Of a DNA stretch of 64,000 bases, positions 12,701-24,700 are shown in pieces. Numbering within the stretch: the stretch's first letter is position 1; the number at the start of each line of letters is the position of its first letter. The stretch comes from Liolophura sinensis (lineage: Eukaryota > Mollusca > Polyplacophora > Chitonida > Chitonidae): positions 28,049,080 to 28,113,079 of the forward strand of contig NC_088302.1 of the NCBI RefSeq assembly GCF_032854445.1, read 5' to 3'. The notes beneath the pieces are model-generated. The model was not told the origin of the DNA. It did no database searches and was given only the letters and a program-made list of their open reading frames with translations. A program made the translations under genes and the position numbers.

Positions 12701-15700
12701 TGGGTGATCTGCTTCACTTCAATGATCAGCTGAAAGGACTGAACAGCTTGTACTTTCTGGACCCAGTCTGGTTATGTAACCTTCTCTCACAAGTTGTTGT
12801 AAGTGAGGTGAGTTCAAATTCTTACCTTCTGCTTTATGACATACAGAACACACTGTCACACATTTCTGATTAATAAATAAATTACATACTGTAAATGAAT
12901 CTTTATTACCTTACATTATACAGTATAGCAGCAATAAATTTCACGTCAGTGAGTGAATTGGTGCAGCAACATACATGAATTAAGTACATCATTTTGTACC
13001 TCTCAGATGGCAAATAAACAATGATTTCCAGTTCATAGTAGTTTTTCCATTGTGCCAAAATCTTGATAATTTTTATCACGTGTCAGTAGATTTTCAGATG
13101 AAAAATATCTGCATAGTATATAGTGTCATCGACTTTCACAGTATACTGCTTTTATTAGCGTTAAACTGAATGTGTACCGCAATGATCATATTCTTTCATT
13201 GGAGCAATGATTGTTTTGTTTCTGATGAAAATTGTTTTAGAAGCTAAATATTGTTCTCTGGAAGTGAAGTTAATATTCAAAATCAGCACAGCAGATTATA
13301 GCTTAAAAAATACATGTATGTTAATGAGTTAATGCAGAAAGTATTTAACTAATTAAATCCCATGCATTGTTTTGCTTTGAAGAAAGCCCAGAAGTACATC
13401 CATAATGGCATAATACAGAGAGAGGACATGAAGTATTTGTTTGATGAAAGCCGATTTCCTCACGTTCACATGGACAAGTACATCCAACTGCTGGAGCGCT
13501 TTGAAATTACACTCATGTTGGATGAAGAAAAGTAAGGCTGACGAGCTGTATTTTCTCTATGTATCTACAGCTACATGTATGTCTACATGTATGTATACTT
13601 GGGCTTTTACGTCGTACTTGAAATTCTTGTGTCATATGACAAACAAGGAGTCATTAGGTGTGTGTACATGTTTCCCTTGCTCTTATAGCAGGGTGAGTTC
13701 ATGCCGCCAAAGTGCTGGCGCCACTGAAGTATCATGCCAAGGACACCCGACATAACACCCCTTAGTCAGATTATGCTGACACCAGGCCAAATAATCCTCT
13801 TTCCTGGTTCTAACTGCTCAGTGCTGAGTAGCAAGGCAGCAACAAGCAGGCTACCATTCTTTAATTTGACCGGACCCAGGTTTGATCCCCCACCTCCTAG
13901 CTGTCTTTGATTTATTTATTTATTTGATTGGCGTTTTACACCATACTCGAGAATATTTCACTTATACGACGGAGGCCACATTATGGTGGGTGGAAACCGG
14001 GCAGAGCCCAGGGGGAAACCCGCAACCATCCGCAGGTTGCTGCAGACCTTCCCACGTACGGCCGGAGAGGAAGCCAGCATGAGCTGGACTTGAACTCACA
14101 GCGACCACATTGGTGATCCTGACTTTGAGGCGGATGCTATAATAATAAGGCTACCGAGATAATCCATGTATTTTCTAAGAAGCCTTTGGAAGTTCTGCAT
14201 TTTCGTAAAACACAAAACCGTATAAATACAAATCCCAGCAATACATATGTGGCATGGCATGGTATCATTTTGCTTAGTTGAGATAGTCACAATGCAATGT
14301 ATAACTCTTATGGAACTGATTGCATTAGATTGAGTATTAGGCTATGCAGTGTTAACTTGGTTTTATTTTTGTGTATTTACAGACTTCTTATACCAAGTAA
14401 AGTGTCCCAGGAGAAATTTGGCAGTGTACAACTCTCCCATAATCTCGGTGAAAAAATCTACCGTTTTTACAAAATGGAGTTCATTCCATCAGGATTCATG
14501 AGTCGACTGATTTCCAAAGTCCTGGGTAGCATTCCACGATTCACTGGCCCTACATGGAGAGTGACGCAAGAGTCAGGCTCAAGGGTCAAAAACTTGGCAT
14601 CGATGAATAGAGGGTCGTTTCAACAGAGCTTGTGAGTGATTGTTGTGTTGATCAATCTTGAGGAGTTACTGATTGATGTGTAATGCTATACTCAACAGTT
14701 TTACACTACAGTATGGCTCATTTTTGTGGCTGGGTCGTCTAGGGTATACATCCCACCTGGCAAGTTAGTCGAGAACTGTTCAGAGCGTGATGTAAGATGC
14801 ACCCCATATTGATGGAAGTCAGGGTCTACTGTCTTCAACAAATGTAAACCATTCAAATTGCCATACCATTGACTACTTTATTGTTGTCATTTCCCATACA
14901 GTGAGAGAGAGAATCTACAAATGGTTATTTTTAAAGGAGAAGAAAACCTAAAAACATGACCCTATGGGCTGAAAAGAGCACATATTTTTTCTATCTGGTG
15001 ATGCCTCTTGCATCATTTTACGATTTTTCCTCCTCATGCACGTAAAGCTTGAAAACGCAAAGCTGACATAAATGGCTGAGTCCAACGCCTCCTCCGTCTT
15101 TAACACCCTGTAATTTATGCTGGGGGTGTGTTGCCTCTCAGCCAGTGAGGGTCGTTAAAACTGCCGGCTTGTTCATGTAAACTCGGAACCCACATCCAAC
15201 ATAATGGTTTCCCGATCGGAAAAACTAACTGTATTGTTCGCTACCTTCTGGGAAGAAGAGTCTACCAGAATTGTACGAACTGCGCTTTGGTGGTTTCCGA
15301 CAACAATTCTCCTCCTAACACAGAAGACTTCAGGACAAAATGGAGTTGCCCACTGCAGGTTTTGGCGCTGACTTTATTTATAATTTATCAACTTGAGGTA
15401 CATATTAGAATTTTTTATGGCATGCACCTGCGATGAAATGCATACTTTTTTTCAATGGTATTTGATTTATATCAAAATTTTCTTCAAACAGTTCTTCCTT
15501 TAAGAACATTCAAATGTGGGAACATTTCAGCTGCTGTTGATATTATTGGTTGTTGAACCCATCAAGCAGTTTCTGACACGACAGTTTCTAATTAATTATG
15601 ATACCAGTTATATTTAAGATTATAAAATGTTTCATTTTAAAAGTCAGTTACTGATTATGTTATTGGTAAAAGATGTGTTGATACCTAGCCTCTCATACCT

Positions 15701-18700
15701 GGATTTTTCTTTTATTATATTATTTTATTATTAAGTGCAGAAATTGTTACATTTATTTCTGCACTTTTTCTAGTTGCAAGAGAAGTGGGAAAGGCTTTCG
15801 CCTGAAACATGTAGAACCAATCTATTGGCAAGAGGGCATAAAGGTGTCTCATGAAGGAGGGCAGTTCATGGTGGAAGCCATCAAGTGGAGCAGCCAAGAC
15901 CCAGATCAGAGCAGCCAATCAAACACAGGCATTCTTATCACCGTGCTGTCTGCCATCGGGGACTTTTCAGCTTTAGGATTTCTGGTGGATGAAATTGATA
16001 ACCTCATAGAAGATTGGTACAGAGGTACACCTAATTCTTCTGTTCGCCCACAGCACTCCTTTAAAAAATAATGAGACGATTTGAACCGTAGGCACACAGC
16101 ATTTATCTTAAATATTCACATGTGCAGTATATAACATTTTGGCATATGACAGATTACAATGGTGAAAGTTGGCTGTGAGTCATTGGGTTTTATCTGACCA
16201 ATCTAAATGACAGGGTATACAGCTAACTTGATCATTACGATTTTTGAAAAACTAACATGCTAGACTAACATGTACATATTTGATGGTAAGCAGCCCTGTT
16301 GTTAAACTATTGTCCAGACTGCGTATATGGCTCTTAAGATCAACAGGTCATAACCAGATTTCATCACTAGAATTTGTGCATCTTTTTTTTTAAAGAATAA
16401 CACTGATGTGACATTAATATCGAAAGCCATGTTCACATAGCAGTTTGCTCTATCAACTCATCAAGTAAATATACAAGCTCTGTGTGGAACAGTTTGTACT
16501 GTCTGACTAAAATTGATTGAAAGTCCACAAGTTTCGATATTGTTGCGATTCCTGAGAGGCATTGTAAAGTTTCCTACACAGTATTTATCCTATCTCATAG
16601 GAGACATTCCAGGCTCAAACTATAGATGTATGCCTTGCCTATCTCTCTTTGACAGGGTTAGAGGAAGGCATACAGTTTGCTCTCTGTCCAGACTGTTGTG
16701 GTGACATCTTCGACCTGGCGCAGGTCAATCATTTTTCAGTGGTGACCTGCGCAGGGGTTTGCCGAACCAACGACAGCATAACCTGCCCTATCACTCACAA
16801 TAAGATTCCGCTGAAGAAACTAGTTCCAGAACTGATCCTAGCAGATTTGCCCAGAAGGTTTCTAATCGATGGGAAAGATCTTGAGATAACAGTTGGGAAG
16901 GACAGTCTTCTGGGAGAAGGCTCATTTGGATGTGTTTACTCAGGAAGCTATAGGGAGGACACTGTAGCTGTGAAAGTGTTCCCCGTAAGTCTGTTTGAGC
17001 TAATCAGAGCCCCATCTGATGCTGGACCCGATGTGGCCAGAGAAACATCCGGCACTTGGCATGGAGAAAACTGTGACAAGATGGACGAAGGTTTAGCTGG
17101 AGGAACCAATGACAGTGGGGCAGAAAGTATCATGTCATCATTAGGCTCTTCCTCCCAGGTGTCCAACCAGTCATATCTCTCCCATGGTTCCTCAAACACG
17201 ACAGATTTACTGGAATCAAAAGGACTGAAGGTACATGTAATGTTTTTAGCTTGCCTGTATAATGTTTAAATAGAAAATAATGTATCTTTATAACATTTGG
17301 TGAACTTGCTTATTTCCACCTTAGTTTCTTTTTACCAAAATAGTGGCCATGTAGGAAGTCTTAAGCAGGATTTTGCATAGATTGGAGTAAATGAATATTC
17401 CTGATAACATGTTCTGTTTGATAATATTACATTTCAAAAGTTTATCAGAATTGATTGTTTGATATTTAATGTTGTCACTGTCACAAAACAGTACGTTCAT
17501 TTTAGCAAATTCTCACACAATTATGACATTTACACACCTTTTTGACATGCGTTGGGCAATCCCCAAACAACACCAAAAAAAATCAAAGTTCAAGTGAAAG
17601 AGGAGAAAAAGTTATTCCTAAATGTGGTCTTCAGTATTTTTTCTGATTTTTCCTTAAGGAGAAAAGGACACTTGAAAATAATTTTTGTATGGTGTGTATT
17701 TGGGACCACCTTTTGGTATTTGTACTCTCTGTTTAATAATGTCATAAATGAGGGTGTAACACAGGTTTAATAAATTCTTTTGCACTAAAATTTGTTCTTT
17801 TTCAGCTACCAAATATATTAAACCTCAATTTGGATCATATTTATATTATTAATATGTTCATAAATATTATCATAATTTAAGTTAGATGCATATGTGTCAA
17901 TATAAACAACAAATTTACATTCATATAAATTATTATGCAACAAAGATAAATACCAAAAGTTGGTCCCAAATACCCATCATACAAAAATATTTTCAAATAC
18001 ACTTTTCTCTTAAAAAAAAAATCCAAAAAATATTAAAGATCATATATGCAAATAAGTATTGACACTCATTTTTATGTTTTCTTCTCCTTTAAGGTTCAGA
18101 AAAAAAAAGAGTAACTGTTGCTGATATATGTTTTTCTTTTTTTTTTTAGGTGTATTATTCTCTGAGTGAAATGAGAAAGGAGGTGGCCATGCTGAGTAAG
18201 CTGATTCACCCCTGTGTTTTGTCCCTGGTGGGCATCTGCCTGTTCCCCACCTGCCTTGTTCTAGAGAGGGCACCCCTGGGCAACCTTAGGGAAGCCATCA
18301 CAGAGCACATGGACCCATACCTTCATGACAATGTCATCTCCAAGATCAAAAATAAAGTCTTCCCTTCTGTATTCTCCAGAAAACTGACCTACAAAATTAT
18401 TTTCCAGGTAAATAGTTGGGTACTATTACTTACCATACTATGCAGATGTAAATAGTAATATTAATTGTTCCTTTAATAATCTAATAGTATTTGTAAAATA
18501 AAAAAAGTAAAATGAAAAAAATCTGTCAATCGCTATCAAGCCCACACGTCTTTATACATGTATGTTGAACCAAAATTTGTACTGCAAGAAAGATTTTTCT
18601 CTGCCCATCCCTTTGTATAATTGTTTGAGGCCAAATAGTCTAAGAGAGAATCCCTCCCCACCTCCCAGTTATAGCAACTGCTTGTGTACACAGCTATTCA

Positions 18701-18753
18701 AGGGAGATAATCTGTCAGCATGATATTCACAGAGGGTTATTTTTCCTACTGGC

Positions 18754-18786
<33 letters not shown>

Positions 18787-21700
18787 TATGTACATGTAGA
18801 TACTGGGTTTCTTGAGTATGGTATAAAACACCAATCCAATAAATAAGTACAAAAAAGTACATGTAGATGATTGTATGGTATTTGGTAAATCAGAGATCAT
18901 GATGTGGCCGTAATAACTCAGAAGCCTCTCACCAATGAGTTTGCCGTGAGTTCAAGTCTTCTTCTTCAGCTGTAAGTGGAAAGGTCTACCAGCAACCTGC
19001 AGATGGTTGTGGGTTTTCACCGGGCTCCGCCCGCTTTACTCCCAGCGTAATGCTAGCCGCAGTTGTTTAAGTGAAATGTTGTTGAGAACGACGTAAAACA
19101 CCAGTCAAGTAAATAAATAAATCATGAGGTGGTGCATATAAATATTTAAAGCCAGTTCATATGGCCCATCATACAGTACTTGAAATAAAGTTTATTAAGC
19201 TGTCTCTAGTCTGGCCACACTCTAATTTGTCAGCGCCTCCAAGTTTGTATGATTAAATGATTGATTATGCAATTCAACCTGTCTGTTCAGATTACCAAAG
19301 CCCTGAACTACCTTCACTCACTAGATGTCATCTATCGGGATCTGAAGCCGGCAAACGTTCTTGTGTGGTCCATGGACACTGCTGACACTGTCAACATTAA
19401 ACTGTCTGACTATAGCATCTCTCAGTTCAGCACCCCCCAGGGGCTTGCCGGTTTCTGTGGCACACCCGGTTACCAGGCCCCAGAAGTCTGTTTTGGTGTG
19501 GCTTATGATGACAAGGTGAGAAAACTGAGGATTTGCCATTTGGATAATCACCTGAAGTATATATTACATGCACTGCCTTTTACATTTTTTTCTGTGAAGT
19601 GTTTACAGTCAGTGAACAATTTGAGCCTCAGTTTGAACATATGTTGTGTAAAGAGATGCTTATTATAATATAGCTATTATGCTTTTCTTTATTAAAGTTA
19701 TATAGGTTTTTTCTCAAGATGTTTTTCTCACATGCCAGGCCAAACAGTTGCACAGCTCCGGTGAAAATAGCTTGGGCCATGTGACATTAAGGTTAATACT
19801 ACAAATAAATACTTCTTGCTGAGGTCAAAGTTCATGTCTGGCTTGCTAAACTTATATCTTAAGACTATACAGGAGGCCTCCGTGGCTCAGTTGGTTAGCG
19901 CACTAGCGCAGCGTAATGACCCAGGAGCCTCTCACCAATGCAATTGCTGTGAGTTCAAGTCCAGCTCATGATGGCTTCCTCTCCTGCCATGTGCGGGAAG
20001 GTCTGCCAGCAACCTGCAGATGGTCGTAGGTTTCCCCGGGGTCTGACCGGTTTCCACCCACCATAATGCTGGCCGTCATTGTATAAGTGAAATATTCTTG
20101 AGTACGGGGTAAAACATCTATCAAATAACTAAATAAATTAAGACTATACAGAGCCAGATACAAAGAAACTTTTCAAAAGCGCTTTCCGTCAGGTGCCTGG
20201 AAATGGAATAATTAGATTTTTGAAATCACACCTCACCTTATTTTCATGAAAAACAAGATTATGCCGCAAGTCAGAATTACATGCTGTACACATGAAGGAA
20301 GTGAAGTCAGTATTTGGAACTGCTTTGTTGTCAGGTGGACATCTTCTCCTTTGGGATTGTGGTGTATGAGATTTTGACAGGTGTTATACCCTATCGGAAT
20401 GAGCCCGCTAGATGCGTTACTAAAGCTGTGCGAGATGGGGTGAGGCCACGTTTGCAGGTAAATATATGATGTAGCCATAAACAACACTTGTATAACTCAT
20501 TATGTATACCAGTTCATGCTGGCTTCCTCTCCAGTCATACGTGGGAAGGTCTGGCAGCAACCTAGGGATGGTCGTGGGTTTCCCCTGGGCTGTGCCCGGT
20601 TTCCACCCACTATAATGCTGGCCGTCGTCGTATAAGTGAAATATTCTTGAGTACAGCGTAAAACACCAATCAAATAAATAAATAAATCATTATGTATAGG
20701 TAGGTATCTGTCATCTTTCTCCCTGGTTCTCTATACTAGAGACCGGTCCAGATAGCACAGTTGGTAGAGCGTCCCGTAGAGCGTCCGCTTTGGGACTGGT
20801 AGATCCAGGATCAATCCTTGATCGAGTCACACCTAAGACTTTAAAAGAGGAAGTTGTAACTTCCTCGCTTGGCGTTCAGCATGAAGGGGATAGTGCAACG
20901 ACTGGTTGACCCGCATCAGTATAATGGCTCGGGTGGGGTGGCTTACTTGCCTTCGGTAAGTCGTCTCAGTGAAGCAGCACTAGATAAAAGAGCGGTGGAA
21001 ATCCGTCCTGCTACAAGGAGGCACATTACACATACATGCACCCTAAGGACTCCTTCGTCGTCATATGACTGAAAAATTGTTGAGTACGACGTTAAACCCC
21101 AAGCACTTACTCACTCACTCACTCACTCACTCTATACTAGAGTCATCGTTCACAGGACTCAGAATCTTGGTGGCTTATGAAGACGTCTTGATAGTATGAC
21201 TTTGGAACAATTGTTTAGATCCAAATTCTTATAGTATAATTGGCTTAATATCTAAGAAGTCTTCCTCATACTGAATTAAAGCATGCAAAATGTTCTTACT
21301 CCTGTGAACCAGATGCGAAGACTACATATATTAAACCCTAAAGGTGCAAGTACCTTGATTATGAAGCTTATTAAAGCCTAAATCTACATGTACTTTGATT
21401 ATGAAGCCTATTAAAGCCTAAATCTACATGTACTTTGATTATGAAGCCTATTAAAGCCTAAAGCTACATGTACAGTGATTATGAAGCCTATTAAAGCCTA
21501 AATATACGTGTACTTTGATTATGAAGCCTATTAAAGCCTAAAGCTACATGTACAGTGATTATGAAGCCCATTAAAGCCTAAAGCTACATGCACCTTGATT
21601 GTGAAGCTTATAAAGCCTATTAAATGCTATGTGTATCATGATTATGAAGCCTATATAATGCCTAATATGACATGTACTTGTTCAGGCTTCAGGTACATGT

Positions 21701-24700
21701 ATTTTATGGGCACAGGTCACAAATGTTCCTGTAGTGATATTTCTGTGGGCAAAGATATGCTACATAGATTGGTCGGTTTGCTTTATGGTGCTGGCATAAC
21801 CTTCAATATAAATCATGTTAAAGATGAAGGAATTTTTAACCACTTTAGCCACTAGTTAAGAATTTCTAGCTACTTTCACAAAATTTCTGTGTTCTAGCAC
21901 CTTAAGGCAATGTGATTTTCCTACAAAATTAGTTTTTGTGAAAGTGGGCCCTGAAATCTCTACCAATAATATATGTAGCCTTGTTTCTGAGTGAGTGAGT
22001 GAGTGTTTGGGGTTTAAAGTCGAACTTAACAATTTTTCAGTCATATGATGACGAAGAATCCTTAGACTGCATGAAATGTGCCTCCTTGTTGCAGGACGGA
22101 TTTCCTCCACTCTTTTATCTAGTGCTGTTTCACTAAGAGGACTTACCGAAGACAAGTAAGCCCCGAGCCATTACACTGATAAGGGTCAACCAGGCTTTGC
22201 ACTATCCCCTTCATGCTGAACGCCAAGCGAGGAAGTTACAACTTCCTCTTTTAAGGTCTTAAGTGTGCCTTGTTTCTGCTGCATATACATGTGTAATATA
22301 TGAAACGTAGTGTTTTAAAGTGAAGAGAATGAAGATGGCTACAAATGCTGACTGTTTTTATCATGTTCAAACAGGCCAAGGACTACAGTTTCGATACAAG
22401 AATGCCATTTTTTGAGGCTCTTATGGAGAAGTGCTGGCAGCAGGACCCCATGTCTCGACCTAACACAACAGCCATCCTCACTCAGATGAAAGATTCTGCA
22501 TTTCTCTGTCTGGAAAAAGAAATCCACAAATCAACCGACCAGAAGCATGGGAGTTTAGACTGCATTTTCCTCTACTGCTCAGAGGTAGGCCAAAATGACA
22601 TATTTTCACTTGAAATTATCATGCTTCTGGGTGACAGGTGATAATTTTGTGGCTATCTCAAGGTGCTGGATGCAAAATATTATATCGGGCTTCCCCAAAA
22701 ATTTTTCTCAATAACCAAATGTATAGGTGAAGAAAGTGCCTGTGAAGGTCATTGATGCCCAGAGGTAAAGCATGGTGAGATGTGCACATCTTAATTAGAA
22801 TGGGCACATTTATATGTAATTGTTTTTTATTTCCAGTAAATATTTTTTTTGGCTTCATATTGGCATGCATGTATTATATTTATTTATCATTTTACTTTTG
22901 ACTTTTATCATTTTAATGAATTCAATGGGGAAAAATCTGGAATGTTTTCTCAGCTATAGATTGTAATGGTATTTTCTTCTGATGCTTTTCCTTCCCTTAA
23001 AATGTATATACATACATGTATATGCCACCAATTCCAAATAGAATTTCATCTAGTCTTCCAATCTCCTTCATGCTCAGTGTTTGTCTCCCCCCTACAGGTG
23101 AAGAACTGTGACTTGGCATGGCTGTGGGAGGGTTGGGGGACGTGCAGAAAATATCATATTGTGGACGTCAGCCATGGTCAGTATGTGGTGCCGAGTGAAC
23201 CAGCAGCAGGGCCTCAAGTCACTTGTGCCACCAAGGTCAACGATTACATATGGGTTGGTAACAAGGTAGGACGCCATGCTATTTAATGTTTTGTACTTTA
23301 ATTAATTTTCGCTCTTCTCTCTGTCACCAAACCTGTCTGGCATTCCTGTCGCCTCATTTTAGCTTTTAAATGAAATTTTCCCCCGTGATATATATGCATG
23401 TACATCCCGAAGTCACATGAACACAATCTGGATAAAGACATAGACACGAACATAAACCTTTTATTTAAGTTTCATTTGAGTGCATTTTGACGCAGTAATA
23501 CCTTAATAAAGAGCAAATTTCATAATGAGTGGACGAGGTTACCAAGGTTTTGTCTGATGGCAGACAGGGAGGTGAAAGGTTGACTGCTCAAGCCTGTAGC
23601 GCCCTCTGAGTTGCCATGGCTTTTAGCATTGCAGCCTTTTTGAGTGGAAAAAAAGGGCAGTATGAGAGTTTGATATGGGCCAAAGCAAAGTTACATGTAC
23701 ACGTAAGTGTTAAAAGATCATTGACCATTAAATGTACTTAACCGTGGTGATTCAGCTATAATGTTGCTATCTAATATTGGACAGTTTTAAAATCTTCGGC
23801 ATGTCCTTAAGAGAACATAATTATTAGTGCATGGAACTAGCTTGTATGGTAAACATATCTGACATCAGCCTCCAATATTGATTGGCTTTGGTGTGAGTGA
23901 TGCCTCAGTGTGATGATCAACCAACGAGGGCTCAGCAGGGTATTCAATTTAATGAGCATATTACATGTATGACAAAAAAAAAACAATTGATGTGTGTAAA
24001 ATATCAGATTTTACAAATAAAATAAAGTCCACTTTTGTTGTGTGATACCTGGTAGGAAATATTTATTTTATCTTTCTGCTGATCAAATTAGAATTTATTT
24101 TATAGTGGTTTTTATTTCCATCCTTATATTTCAATCATACACTGTTACTGCCTAATTATAAAGCAAGTCAACAGGCCCATTAACTTGTTGCCACACTTAT
24201 AATATCTTATATACCACACATATCTAATGTCCACAATGCATGTAATAAAATGGACAGCACGTGTAATAGTATTGACTTGGCACGTAATAATATTCACAGA
24301 ACATGTAGTCATATGCACAGTAATAATGTCATTATGCACAGTAGTAATAATATGCACAGTACCAATCCATGCACAACTTGACTGAGAACGTGGTGAGACC
24401 AACAGAGCTCATGGACATCCATGTTGGTCAACAGTAAGCCTTAGGTAGAACTGTTATGCAAATTACCTACTCTTTTAACTGTTCTTCTTATTTTCTTCAA
24501 TTCTTTGAAAAAAATTGTCTTTAAATATTTTTCAGTGTATTTTTTTTTATCTGTTAAAGCTGATGTCAAGGGGAATGGTCAACTATTACAGATTGTATAG
24601 CATTGTTACCAATGTACAGTGTTTCATTCACGCCCTCAGGTAGCCATGTCCGTCGTACCAGAGGTATTTCATACTTCAGGGTTTCACAGGATACTTTCAT

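Noticed and set aside
19871-19960. tRNA gene
   Set aside because: A and B boxes are those of a SINE head; repeated many times with SINE body, tail and target duplications, and no sound cloverleaf was identified.
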